This document shows, piece by piece, positions 1-10,227 of a stretch of 64,000 bases of DNA. The DNA comes from Gliomastix tumulicola (taxonomy: Eukaryota > Ascomycota > Sordariomycetes > Hypocreales > Bionectriaceae), in assembly GCA_001599755.1 (NCBI GenBank), contig BCHX01000005.1, positions 1,000,800 to 1,064,799 of the forward strand. The letters are read 5' to 3'. The number at the start of each line of letters is the position of its first letter. The stretch's first letter is position 1. A model generated the notes under the pieces. It had not been told where the DNA came from. It worked only from the letters and a program-made list of their open reading frames with translations, and made no database searches. A program made the translations under genes and the position numbers.

Positions 1-11
1 TCGACTCTTTG

Positions 12-190
12 GTCTCCCACAATTCTCTTCGGCCCCATCGAGACACAGCAGCTACAATCGATGGCCACAGTGAGGAGACGAATTTTCTTTCTCTCATGTT
101 ACCTCTCTCTATCTCTACTCTTTATTCTCCTACAATTCTCCTCAACCCCATCGAGACGCAGCTCCAATGAATGGCCACAGTAAGGAGACC
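12..190. repeat. imperfect direct duplication, about 66 bp units
   Basis: A block of roughly 66 bases at about 12-81 recurs at about 124-190. Both copies share a TCTCC.ACAATTCTC core, then CCCCATCGAGAC and ATGGCCACAGT.AGGAGAC. The copies differ by scattered substitutions and short indels, so this is an old duplication. No gene is recognised in 1-479, which is the 3' flank of the downstream minus-strand gene. Confidence 0.6.
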
Positions 191-479
191 GTTCAGATTA
201 TAAACAGAGATCAGGCGGAATGGTATAGGATGGACGGTACGGTTATTTTTTTTCTATTCTTTTCCCATGTCAATGGTAACCGGATACATGGCATGGCATA
301 CATTGTCTCGACTTTTACAGGCAGAGACGAGAAATCAGACAGAAGACAGAAAGCTGTCTGTCTATATTGCTCAATTTTACTTTACATTCGTGGTGGTATT
401 CTATCTTTCGCCCAATGTGATGATCATAAAACTTCAAATGACTGTTTTCTTCTTCCTCTGCATTCCCCTCCCCCGCCTT

Positions 480-2508
480 TTACTGAACAAACTTGCTCTC
501 CTTGACAGTGTACAGATCAACGTACTCATCCACGGTCAGCGCCTCGAGCTTCTTGCCGTCGAGACCAATCTCCACGAGCTGCTTGACGCGGGCCTCGGGC
601 AGATGAGGCGCAAGGTGGCGCTTGTACTTCTCGAGAATCACGGGCTTGGCCTCTTCGCGGCGCAGACGGTGACCGAGGGGAGCCTCGACGGCCACCTCGT
701 CCAGCACGGTGCCGTCGTTGAGCTCGACGGTCAGCGCGTTGGAGATGGTGCGCAGGGCCGGGTCGTGGTAGTCCTGCGTGTACTGGGGGTCCTCGACGCA
801 GCGGATCTTCTGGCGCAGCGACTCGACGAGCTCCGAGGTGGCGGCCTCACCACCATCCGTGTAGTCGGTGGCCTCGAGGCGGCCGAAGACGAGCATGACG
901 GCGCACATGTACTGGATGCAGTGGTCGCGGTCGGCGAAGTTGTCCATGGGCTTGAACTGCTTGTCGATGATGCGGATGCAGGCCTCGTGCGTGCGGCAGG
1001 TGATGGCCTTGATGTCGGCGGCCGACTTGCCCAGGGCCTTGAGCTTGTGGTGGATCGTCTCGGACGCCTCGACGGCGGTCTGGGAGTGGAACTCGGCTGT
1101 GCTACACGTTAGCTATGGACGTTTCACGGGACTTGTGTGTGCGGATGCGGTTCCTGAAGTCACCAAAGCAGTGGCTTGTGGCAGGGCAGGGCAGGGCAAG
1201 ACAGGACTAGTTACTTACCAGGGTAGGACACCTTGAAGAGAACATTCTCCATGACGTAGCTGCCGTAGGGGCGCTGGAACTCGAACTTCTTGCCCTTGAA
1301 GAGAACATCGTAGAAGCCCCAGACAGGCGCGGACAGCACCGTCGGGACGCCCTGCTCGCCCTTGAGGACCTTGAGTGCCAGGTTCACGGCACGCTGGCAG
1401 GCGTCGCCGGCGGCCCACGACTTGCGGGACATGGTGTTGGGCGAGTGGCGGTAGGTGCGCAGCGACTGGCCGTCGACCCAGGCCTGGGTGACGGCGTCGG
1501 CGATCTGCTGCTCGCCGAGGCCGAGCATCTTGGAGACGACGGCGGTGGAGGCGACCTTGACGAGGACGACGTGGTCGAGGCCGACCTTGTTGTACGAGTT
1601 GAGCAGGGCGAGGCAGCCCTGGATCTCGTGGGCCTTGATCATGGCCTCGAGGACGTCGCGGATGGTGAAGATCTTGCCGCCCGCGAGGCTGCCGCCGGCC
1701 TTGTTCGTCCGGTTGATCCAGTCGGCGACGGCGAGGATGGCGCCCAGGTTGTCCGAGGGGTGGCCCCATTCGGCGGCGAGCCAGCAGTCGTTGAAGTCGA
1801 GCCAGCGGATCATGGCACCGATGTTGAAGGCCGCGTTCACGGGGTCGAGCTGGAAGGGCGTGCCGGGGACCTTGGGCCCGTTGGGGACGACGGTGCCGGG
1901 GACGATCGGGCCCAGGAGCTTGGTGCACTCCTTGAACCTAAGGCCCTCGAGGCCGCAGCCGAGCGTGTCGAGGAGGATCCATCGGGCGGTGTCGAACTGG
2001 AAGGGAGATTCAACTGTCAGTATTACCATCCGTCTCTGTGCTCGCCCTCGCCCTCTGCCATTCATCACGCTGGCAAGGACAGTATTGCAATCCGTCTCTG
2101 TGCTCGCCCTCGCCCTCTGCCAATCATCACGCTGGCGAGAAGGATGTATGTGCGGTCCAGGGCGGGCGTCGACGCGGGGTAGGTAGTAGAGGCAGCTCAA
2201 CTCACAGCAAGCTCCGAGTCGATGGGCGTGTTGGCCACGTAGTTGGCAATATCCTTGATCTCAGGATCGTACTCGCGGGGACCGGAAGCCATGACGGGCG
2301 CTCCGGAGGCTCTGTAGGCAGACGTAGAGAAGCTGGCGTTGTTGTTGTTGCTGCTGCTGCTGCGGGCGGCCTTCGCTCCGAGGGCTGCTGCTGCTGTCCG
2401 GGCACACGTCAGAGGAGTGGCGGTGGCGGTTGCTGCGCGCAGGCTGCTTCGGGGCTGGTAGCGGATCTGCTTGGAAGCTGTTCGCAGACCACGATTGACG
2501 GCCGACAT
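480..2508 (-). CDS. 2-methylcitrate dehydratase, mitochondrial (PrpD/MmgE family)
   Basis: This is the fungal enzyme that dehydrates 2-methylcitrate in the methylcitrate cycle, the mitochondrial route that detoxifies propionyl-CoA. Inferred exons on the minus strand are 2508-2206, 1996-1219 and 1096-480, giving 565 residues. All junctions are GT..AG and keep frame. The first ~70 residues are rich in Arg, Ala and Ser without acids, as expected of a mitochondrial presequence. The body carries MmgE/PrpD hallmarks: a segment with RWLDFNDCWLAAEWGHPSDN, then the AHEIQGCLAL stretch and SYRTYRHSPNT-like YRHSPNTMSRKSWAAGDA. Length fits the family (about 550-570). Intron 1 contains a 62-base tandem duplication. 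A CTG/GTT trinucleotide tract encodes Ser/Asn runs in the presequence and a GAG tract lies just 5' of the start. Identity is secure; exact exon ends are inferred. Confidence 0.92.
2018..2140. repeat. 62-bp tandem duplication inside intron 1 of the methylcitrate dehydratase gene
   Basis: Two nearly identical copies starting with CAGTATT at 2018 and 2080 share the cores TCCGTCTCTGTGCTCGCCCT and CATCACGCTGGC. The period is 62 bases. It makes this intron (2205-1997) longer than the second one (122 bases). Confidence 0.8.
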
Positions 2509-2518
2509 GATGAAGGAG

Positions 2519-2558
2519 AGGAGCAGGAGGAGGAGGAGGAGGAGGAGGAGGAGGAGGG
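2519..2558. repeat. GAG trinucleotide microsatellite
   Basis: Run of (GAG/AGG)n just upstream of the minus-strand start at 2508, so it lies in the probable 5' leader of the methylcitrate dehydratase gene as a CTC tract. Confidence 0.7.
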
Positions 2559-2559
2559 G

Positions 2560-3720
2560 GGGCGAGGGTTAAGTTAAGAAGAAGAGCCCGTGTCTGGTGG
2601 AGTGAGGGGTTAAAGACGGCGTCGTCGGCGGGTGGGAAAAGAGGAGTTCAGAAGGGCACAAGACAGAGTTGGATCTTGACGCTTCTAGGCGGTGGTATTT
2701 ATCTGCAGGAGCGAGAATCGCCCTTTACCGACGCAGGCAGCTTGTTGGTGGGCAGGGGATATCCTTTGCCGTCGCATGCCGCGCGCAACTACCTTATCCT
2801 CGGCTCGAGGTGGACACTTGTTGGCAGTCACTGAGGGGGGGGAATCGCCTTCTACGCTACGAGTCGTATCGGTCTGCTGCTCTTCGGTCTGCCAAGCCTT
2901 GAGTCCTGAGCAGGGGGCCACGGGGGCCTCTCTTAGTTGTTGCGGAGAGCGATCTTTGGTGGAGGCGGCCCCAATTGAAGCTTCTCACTGGCTGGGGTTT
3001 TGAGTCCGGCCGGTGCGATTTTCGCATTTCCCTGTCTGGCTCGTCTCCAGCAGGAACGCCAGTGTTTGTCGAAAAAATGCAGCCGCTTTTTTGTTCCTGA
3101 CGCGCCTGTGGCTGCTACACGGCATCTGGCATGTCGACTCAGTCTCGTCGTACGACTGCCAGGACAATTTGCGATACCGCAATTCTCCCCCGGTACGGCC
3201 AACCGGACCATTCTAGGCCTCGGTGGTCGATAGAGTTCAAGCCAAAGCGTCCATGCATCCCCCCCCCCTTCACCGACCAGACTTTGATAGCTGAGCATTC
3301 TTTTTTCTTCATAATATAACCAGACAGAACACCGGATCTACTCACATTGGCCTCTTTTCCAAGCACGAGAAGGAAAAAGAGGTATTACTCGTAGTATGCT
3401 GTCGGCTTCAGTAGGCTTAGGCGCCCGTCGTATCGATAAGCGTGGTCAAAACCTAAAAGGGTCCAGGAGGTGCCACCTGTCCCACAGCCAGCTCTCCGTA
3501 GGTACAGTACACTCACTACCTTGGGGGGGGTGCTCCGTACAACTTCCTCAAATTCTGGCAGGTTTTCCTTTGGATTGCACTGGTTCAAGCGATTGCTACT
3601 TATCTTAATAGGGGCTATGATACCAGCATCAATACGACAACAGCTACCTAGTCCTACCCGGTGTTGCAGTCCGACATCTCCTCCATCCTGAGCCTCCTAC
3701 CCTGGAGCAGCTTGACATGT
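2560..3720. other. intergenic region, no gene supported
   Basis: Upstream region of the methylcitrate dehydratase gene and 3' flank of the NLR gene. Only short open frames on both strands without family resemblance. Short C and G homopolymers occur at about 3256-3268 and 3524-3531. Confidence 0.6.
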
Positions 3721-6700
3721 TCAGCCTCCAGCCATCTCGCCAAATTCAGAGTAGCCTCTGACAATCACCACATCGCCCGTCCTAGCAAAAACAACGCCCC
3801 CCCGCGCCATGCAGCAAATGATGTCCTTCCGCCCTGCAAGCCACTCGTATGGCACAAAGCAATGCCTAGTGTACATGGCAGTGCTAGATTGGCCATTGGC
3901 AGTCAAGGCTGCCTCGAGATCGCACGAGCAGAGCCAGTAGTCGTGGTCGAGGAAGACAAGGGCCCCTCTGTCGTTGATACCAATGATATGAGCGATTCTG
4001 TCCGGAATAGAAGCTGGAACAAGACCCAATCCGCCTTCCGGGGCGTCTCTGGGCGTCGCCTTTCCCTCTGCCGCTGGAGGACGATCCACCGTTTCGTGCT
4101 CGTCCGTCGTTCTCGCCTTGTTGATCGTCCCGAAGCTCTCCGCCTCGTAGACAGCGATGCGGGTAGTCTGGGCCAACCCGTCCTTATCCGAGTATTCCAA
4201 CAGGACATACTGACGTTCTCGTCCGGGCAGCCGACACTCCCAAGCGTTTTTGAGCCGCAGGGAATCAGCATCACCGGTGATGGCCGTTGCCGGTGAGGGA
4301 GTCCCCGACCAGTCAGCCCAGTTCTCAACGTGAATCTGGCCTCCAGGAGCCAGGCCGAGTAAATGCGACGGAGAGCTCGGGTGCCCTATCCACGTAGGGC
4401 CCTCTCCGATGTCATAAGTACGCTCGTTTATCAGAGCCCCCTCAACGGAAAACAAGTGGTCAGAAGCATTGGTCGAGACCAGAAATCTGTTCTCTTCTGC
4501 GATCAGAATATCGGTAATGGCCCAGCCAGAGGCGGCGAGGGATGTCTGCATCAAGCCTTCGATCTCAGCAGTGCGCTTCCTCGGCCCCTGCAACTGTATC
4601 CGCTGCAGGCATATCCTATTGGATCCATCGACGCTGAGAACGGCGTTTTGCGACTGCCACCAGCGCAAGTGAAGAATCCTCACCTTGTGGCTACGACACG
4701 TCGCCAGAACAGCCGCCGTCCTGGGGTCAAAGATGAGAAGTGACCCGTCATCCTTGCCACAGACGATAAGGTCTAGCTCAGAAACATACACCATGGTTGT
4801 AATCTTCGAGCTGGTATCCAACGACGTGGTATCGACGACCGACGCGGCCGTAACGCTGCTGCTGCTATCATCGCTCGTCAAGCCACGCAACAGAGCCGTA
4901 GGCTCCCAGACGGTGCACTGCGTGCTTCGGATATCCGCCAGCCGCAGACTATCCACGGAGAAGCTCATCTGCTTTATGTGAGCGGTGGAGGACCGGATCC
5001 TGCACAGCAACTCGAGAGTGTTGAACTTGTAGATGTCGATAACACCATTGGCGGCCCCTGCAGCTAGCAGATGCCCATCCGCGCTTGCGGCGAGGGTATG
5101 GCATTCCGCGCGAACACATTCCAGCTGCTCGTCCACCAAGGGGTCGAGTATCATGAGATCGCCGTCCAGATAGGACACGGCGATGAGCGGGGTGCTCGGG
5201 TTGGGGTTGAATGCCATTGCCACAACGAGGTACGAGGAGAGCTCCCCGCTCAAGTGTCTCTTGCCGCAAGGACCGAAGTAGGCGTTCTCCTCGAGATCCC
5301 ATAGGCATATGGGCTGGCCGGTGTAGACCACTGCAAGCATTCGGTGCGGAATCGAGATGGCGACAGCCGTCGGGAACCCATTCTGCCGCGGCAGGTATCC
5401 CAGGCGATCGTCGTCGGCTGGAGAATCGCTCCAGAATGTATCATCGACGAAGGGCTCGCTGGCGAGGGTCTCCCCATCAAAGTTCCAGCATCGAAAGTAT
5501 CCTTTCTGGCTTGCCACAAGAAGTTTCGGCCCATCAAAGGCCATGGCTGCAGGCCGCGGAGGACTCTTGAGCTCCTGTACCATCGTTCCCGTCTTGAGAT
5601 TCCAGACCTTGATCATCTTGAAGCCACACGTCACCAGCAACCCGGACGACTTGCCCTTGAGTGCGAGGAGTCTGACTGCCTCGCCATGCTGGATAGTCCT
5701 GTACTGCTGGTGTGATGTTGCATAATACAGCACAACGGCGCCCGTCTGGAGGCCGATGGCTAGGAACTCGTCCGAGTGGCAGAGCACGGTTGCCTGCCCA
5801 TCGAAGTTCACAGAAAGCAACCTATCATCCCATTGCTCGTACTCAGGGGACACCCTAGTCACGGTCAACCCGCGCCCTTGTCCGCCTGCGCGGTGTATCA
5901 TCGAGCCGGTCGGGCAAAGCGGAGGCACAAGGGAGTAAATGGCAGCCGGCAAAACAATGAGGGCGTTGGCAAACTTGGCCGCGACTCTGGCCAAGTCGAT
6001 CGACCACTGCCGGACGATCTGAATCTGGGGGCCGAGCAGTGAATGCTCAGCCGAGCAGACCTCGAGAAACTTTCGAAGGCGCTTCGCAGCGTGGACCAGG
6101 CGGTTGAGGTCCCTTGAAACAGCAACTGACTCAAACCAGGTCAGGATATTGGACTTCATAAATTGCACAAGGAGAGGCAACAGCTCCTCTGCTGCATTAG
6201 AGTCCACTTTGGCCAAGTGTTGGGGGAATGCCATGGAAGCATAGACAGAGAACTCTGTCCTCTTTGAAGACTTAGCTGCCGCAGCTCGCCTCCTAGCAGT
6301 TCTTGGTGGCTTCATCTCCTCGCTGCCGAGGTAGCCTAGGCACGCCTTTGCTATCCTCGCGTGAGCGCGATGAACATCAACGGCAAATTCGGAATCCAGT
6401 TCCTCGCCCAGAAGAAACTCTCTAGCCGTCTCGTGGACCATCTGAACCCGTCCAGATCTGTCCACGACAACGAGCTGTCCACACAACGTGGCGATGCTTT
6501 CGTCAAGGCTGGGGAAGGAGTCATCTATGTCGTATAGCAAGGCGCCACCCAGCTCGCTCACGCTCAGTGGACGGACAGCGCAGGTTGCCCACACGAGGAT
6601 GGACCGGGCGAGCTCCCTCCCTCGAGGTGCCTGTGCCATCAGGTCGAGTGTTCTCTTGTAGAAGCTATGCATGCCTCTGGGTATCTTCTCTAGTATGTGG

Positions 6701-8490
6701 TCCATCTCTTTCTTGCTATGACAAAGAGAGAGCTCCTTTAGTACTAATATCGTCCATAGAAAGGAGCCCCTCGACTTCTGAAGAATGGCCTCGATAAGTG
6801 AAGTCCTTTCTGTCGCCTTCACAACAGGCAGTGCCTCGACTTTCGTTCGGATAATAAGATCTAGATCCGGCCTCGTATCCGCTACTGAGATGGCCAAAAC
6901 GCCGAGGACCTTGGGCAAGAAAGTCTTAAAACCTTGATCCATCTCGAGAGTGTCTCGGCTGGTTATCAGGATGCGCAGGGGCGATGACGGGTCGTTACAG
7001 ATGGGTAGGATGGCATCGAATAGTGTCTCCGCATGCGCACATTCGTCGAGAGCATCTATAACCCAGAAGAGCGGCGTCTTGGCGTTCCGCAGGATGATAT
7101 CGACGAATAGCGAGCGCCAAAGGGTTCGTTCATCCGCATCCCTCAGCCGGATCTCGTCTTCCCTCAGCTTCAGGATCGCGTCCCTCACCTCTTGATCGGA
7201 CATGGCCGCTTGCAATGCTAGATAGCGAAGGCAAGTGCTAAGCCAGGTCTTAGACCTCTCTCCATGCTTGAAGAAGAAGTAGGTGCAAGTCTGGCCAGAC
7301 TGCTGCAGCCTTTCGGCGACAAAGGCAGCGAGGACTGACTTACCCATTGCAGGTAAGCCTTTCACCCAAAGAACCCTGCCATCCGCAGATGTCGTATCCT
7401 CCCATCTGGCGTAGGCTTCCTTGGTCAGAATCCATCGACACGAGTCGCCCATTCGTGCCTCCTTCGCGGTCAAAAAATCATCGTCTAGGGCATCCAGCAC
7501 TCCAAGATACTTCCTAAGCTCTCCGATCTGGGCTCTCGTGTCAAGGTTTTCGGTTTCCGACATCTGTGTGGCAATGTTCGATAAGGTGGACGCGAGCGAG
7601 TTGCGAAGGAGAAGGTAATTCGCATCAGAGGACGAGTCGAACTTGCAAATAGACCGATGATCGGCACTCATAGGCACCTGCTTCTCCTCGCGATATCCGA
7701 GTACCGCAGAATCAGGGCTGACGATGGGCGCGCTGAATCTCTTCATGCTTTGCGTCTCATAGAAGGACCAGAGTTCGAGACCCTCAGAAACGTGTCGAAA
7801 ATCCTCGTTTATGACCTGGATCGCACCCGAGTTCCGTGATAGATCGGACACGTACGCCCTTTCGTGGACCGCCACCTTGAGGATGTTGTTGAGCAGCTTT
7901 GCTGAATCGGCACCCCGATGCGGCGTGGCGAGGAAGTAGATGGCAGAGAACCGAGCAGCCAGGTCCCTGTAGGTAGCATCCCGCTTCGCGAGGGTGAACA
8001 TCTTCTTGATGACCAGACCGCCCATGCTGTGGCCCACGGCAACAATACGCGTCTTGGAGGCGGCAATGTCGGGCGAGGCGTCGAGCTCACCGAGAAGGGC
8101 CTTACCCATGTGGTGGATGTTCAGACAGTCCTCTCGACCCTTCATGTAGGCCGCATCGTAGCCGTAGGTATGGATCCGTGCATGTTGGAATGCCGGGTCA
8201 GAGGGCAGCCAGTCTCGAGGCCAGAAGTTCTGCCCGGACTTGGACCACGTCTTCCTTGCATCTCCTCCGGGTCCGTGGACGAAGATCAGATCAACTCGGG
8301 GCTCGTCTAACGGCGAGTGAAGGCGGTGCAGTCCCAGAGAGCTAGATGGGATTTCGTCAGCGCCGCCACCATCGACGCTGGCAGAGACGCGGCCTTCTAC
8401 ATCGCGGTCATCGTAATTTTCTTCTGTACTGACTTCCCTTGAGAGCCGGGAAAAGGTTTTGGAGAGAGAGAGCGAGCTCAGATACGACAC
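3721..8490 (-). CDS. SesB-type hydrolase-NACHT-WD40 protein (fungal NLR)
   Basis: A single uninterrupted frame of 1589 codons. Residues about 66-300 form an alpha/beta-hydrolase of the SesB/lipase type: FVHGPGGD near 70-77 (oxyanion region), nucleophile elbow GHSMGG at 153-158, LATPHRGAD near 187-195 and a likely catalytic His in DHRSICKF at 277-284. A NACHT-type NTPase follows: P-loop GLPAMGKS at 378-385, Walker B FWVIDALDEC at 475-484, sensor-like LRILITSRD. The C-terminal half, from about residue 900 on, has WD40-like beta-propeller repeats. This effector-NTPase-repeat order is that of fungal NLR/STAND proteins, some of which control heterokaryon incompatibility or programmed cell death; the role here is inferred. 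It is divergent from the deaminase gene at 9197. No frameshift or stop is seen, so it appears intact. The WD units are degenerate relative to HET-E-type high-identity repeats. Confidence 0.9.
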   Translation of the reverse strand: MSYLSSLSLSKTFSRLSREVSTEENYDDRDVEGRVSASVDGGGADEIPSSSLGLHRLHSPLDEPRVDLIFVHGPGGDARKTWSKSGQNFWPRDWLPSDPAFQHARIHTYGYDAAYMKGREDCLNIHHMGKALLGELDASPDIAASKTRIVAVGHSMGGLVIKKMFTLAKRDATYRDLAARFSAIYFLATPHRGADSAKLLNNILKVAVHERAYVSDLSRNSGAIQVINEDFRHVSEGLELWSFYETQSMKRFSAPIVSPDSAVLGYREEKQVPMSADHRSICKFDSSSDANYLLLRNSLASTLSNIATQMSETENLDTRAQIGELRKYLGVLDALDDDFLTAKEARMGDSCRWILTKEAYARWEDTTSADGRVLWVKGLPAMGKSVLAAFVAERLQQSGQTCTYFFFKHGERSKTWLSTCLRYLALQAAMSDQEVRDAILKLREDEIRLRDADERTLWRSLFVDIILRNAKTPLFWVIDALDECAHAETLFDAILPICNDPSSPLRILITSRDTLEMDQGFKTFLPKVLGVLAISVADTRPDLDLIIRTKVEALPVVKATERTSLIEAILQKSRGSFLWTILVLKELSLCHSKKEMDHILEKIPRGMHSFYKRTLDLMAQAPRGRELARSILVWATCAVRPLSVSELGGALLYDIDDSFPSLDESIATLCGQLVVVDRSGRVQMVHETAREFLLGEELDSEFAVDVHRAHARIAKACLGYLGSEEMKPPRTARRRAAAAKSSKRTEFSVYASMAFPQHLAKVDSNAAEELLPLLVQFMKSNILTWFESVAVSRDLNRLVHAAKRLRKFLEVCSAEHSLLGPQIQIVRQWSIDLARVAAKFANALIVLPAAIYSLVPPLCPTGSMIHRAGGQGRGLTVTRVSPEYEQWDDRLLSVNFDGQATVLCHSDEFLAIGLQTGAVVLYYATSHQQYRTIQHGEAVRLLALKGKSSGLLVTCGFKMIKVWNLKTGTMVQELKSPPRPAAMAFDGPKLLVASQKGYFRCWNFDGETLASEPFVDDTFWSDSPADDDRLGYLPRQNGFPTAVAISIPHRMLAVVYTGQPICLWDLEENAYFGPCGKRHLSGELSSYLVVAMAFNPNPSTPLIAVSYLDGDLMILDPLVDEQLECVRAECHTLAASADGHLLAAGAANGVIDIYKFNTLELLCRIRSSTAHIKQMSFSVDSLRLADIRSTQCTVWEPTALLRGLTSDDSSSSVTAASVVDTTSLDTSSKITTMVYVSELDLIVCGKDDGSLLIFDPRTAAVLATCRSHKVRILHLRWWQSQNAVLSVDGSNRICLQRIQLQGPRKRTAEIEGLMQTSLAASGWAITDILIAEENRFLVSTNASDHLFSVEGALINERTYDIGEGPTWIGHPSSPSHLLGLAPGGQIHVENWADWSGTPSPATAITGDADSLRLKNAWECRLPGRERQYVLLEYSDKDGLAQTTRIAVYEAESFGTINKARTTDEHETVDRPPAAEGKATPRDAPEGGLGLVPASIPDRIAHIIGINDRGALVFLDHDYWLCSCDLEAALTANGQSSTAMYTRHCFVPYEWLAGRKDIICCMARGGVVFARTGDVVIVRGYSEFGEMAGG

Positions 8491-8673
8491 CCGTCTGCTC
8501 GTCGGTCGATCAGGTACCTACATACATAGGTATTGCACCTGGTTAGCCACGAGCCCGCCTTGACGTAGACGATAGGGGATCTTCTCTCGTACCATGGGAT
8601 GTCTGGGTGACGGGATCCCCTAGTAGCTCTAAGAATGAGACACTAGTGGTTTATCAGAGCGTATGCAGTCAAC

Positions 8674-8696
8674 GTCGAACGTGATTCACGTTCGAC
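8674..8696. promoter_or_regulatory. perfect inverted repeat, 10-bp arms, 3-bp centre
   Basis: Arms GTCGAACGTG and CACGTTCGAC are exact reverse complements around ATT. It lies 184 bases upstream of the NLR start and about 500 bases upstream of the deaminase start. It could be a dimeric factor site or a short hairpin; function is inferred only from placement. Confidence 0.5.
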
Positions 8697-8785
8697 AAGT
8701 CATGTCGAAAATGACAAGGTAATGGACGAAAGACAAGTTCTTAACCTGCGGAAAGGAGCGACTGGTGACTGAGTGGCAAGTGACC

Positions 8786-8810
8786 CGCTGTGGTACTCTG
8801 AACCACAGCG
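8786..8810. promoter_or_regulatory. perfect inverted repeat, 9-bp arms, 7-bp loop
   Basis: Arms CGCTGTGGT and ACCACAGCG are exact reverse complements. It is the second inverted repeat in the 706-base divergent region between the NLR and deaminase genes. The rest of 8491-9196 shows no coding frame of note. Confidence 0.5.
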
Positions 8811-9196
8811 CAACACAGGGCTGCCCCTCCCCTCCAATTGGTACTCAAATCAACCTCATCCGTCGGGGGCAGATGCACTCCGAATCTTGAACTCTGGTGC
8901 CCTGCACAGTCAAGGATCAAGTTATTTGTGGTAAGTTAGCCGCCGTCTTCTCCTCAACCTCTGCCACTTGCAAAACCTCGCTCGGCCATGAAGCCAATTG
9001 CTTGACGCCGTTAAGCGCCATATGCAGATCCCCCACCGCCCCCAAGCCTACAAGCCCCCCTACCCAGTCCCTAACGAGCCAAGCCAATGGTGTGCCAAAC
9101 TATGCACGTCCTTCCGCTCACTTAGCTTCACTTCGCTAACCATCGGGACAGGAGTTTAAAGCCAAAAACGCCAAGACATCATCTCGCCTGGCCGCG

Positions 9197-9736
9197 ATGG
9201 CATCAGAACAAGACTACCCCTCCTTCTCGGTGCAAGACCACGAAGCTTTCATGGAGTACGCCATGGAGCAGGCCCGAAAATCCCCGCCGGGCAAAGACAA
9301 GTTCTGCGTTGGGGCGGTTCTCGTCGACGAGGACAAGGGCCAAGTCCTCTCCACAGGCTATTCGCTCGAGTATCCCCGGGACTACAAGGGCGATCCGGGC
9401 ACGACGCACGCCGAGCAGTGCTGCTTCATCAAAATCGCCGACCAGCACGACCTGCCGGAGCAGGAGATCGGCCAGGTCTTACCGCCCAACACTGTGCTCT
9501 ACACGACCATGGAGCCCTGCAACGAGAGGCTGAGCGGCAACATGACATGCGCGACAAGGATCCTGCGGCTCAACGGCGCCATCAAGACGGTGTATGTGGG
9601 GATCAAGGAGCCTGGCAACTTCATCGCCAATAACGACGGGCAGCCGAGACTCGAGGCTGGCGGAGTCCGAGTTGTACATCCCGCTGTGCCACACTTGCAA
9701 GAAAAGATTACGGAGGTCTCTCTGGCGGGTCATTGA
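9197..9736 (+). CDS. zinc-dependent nucleoside/nucleotide deaminase, RIB2-like deaminase domain
   Basis: Single-exon protein of 179 residues. The cytidine-deaminase fold zinc motif is visible: THAEQCC (His and catalytic Glu) around residue 75-80 and MEPCNERLSGNMTC around 106-119 for the two Cys ligands, with an unusual long PC-x8-C spacing. That spacing with RLSGN resembles, from memory, the DRAP deaminase domain of fungal Rib2 (riboflavin biosynthesis), but the RluA-like pseudouridine synthase half of Rib2 is absent. It may therefore be a free-standing paralogue. Other possibilities are a base or nucleotide deaminase of unknown substrate. The start was chosen as the first ATG (GCGATGG context). 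It is divergently oriented to the NLR gene. Confidence 0.8.
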   Translation: MASEQDYPSFSVQDHEAFMEYAMEQARKSPPGKDKFCVGAVLVDEDKGQVLSTGYSLEYPRDYKGDPGTTHAEQCCFIKIADQHDLPEQEIGQVLPPNTVLYTTMEPCNERLSGNMTCATRILRLNGAIKTVYVGIKEPGNFIANNDGQPRLEAGGVRVVHPAVPHLQEKITEVSLAGH

Positions 9737-10227
9737 TAGGGACAATTTCAGTCGGCTGGAGAAGGTAGAGGAGGAGTATAATCGATTATGCTACGTGCCA
9801 AGCACACGACTGTACACACTAAAAAAAATGGAATACCTCATCCCTTTCTCTCCAAGGTCACTCGCGCCTCGGTTATCTCCCTCCCTTTCTCCTTTCCCGC
9901 CCATTCACAATGCAGGAAAGTTCCCTTCTCTTTAACCTGCGGAACACCATATTCAGCCTGGCTGGAGCTGGAGCGGGATCATCAAGAAGACGGCCAGGCT
10001 TGCCAACTTGGCGGGCTTCCACGGCACCGTCTAGTCTCCGAAGTGTTGGAAAAGAGGCGGCAGTGACCTTCTATATCGTGTCCCAAGCTGAGAATTCTTG
10101 ATCTTTCCTTCATGTTGGCCGAGGCCATTCGACGCAACCATTCCGGACGATATATTTCCTCCTCTTGGTTGCTTTTGGCTGGGTGGAGCATCATCTTTTC
10201 AAATGGTTGTGCTCCATTGCGGCCTGT
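9737..10227. other. intergenic, convergent 3' flanks
   Basis: Lies between the deaminase stop and the 3' end of the minus-strand kinase-like gene. Nothing supported beyond an A-run at about 9821-9828. Confidence 0.6.

Noticed and set aside
1445..2186. Two overlapping plus-strand frames opposite methylcitrate dehydratase
   Set aside because: Antisense shadows running through the real gene's exon and intron.
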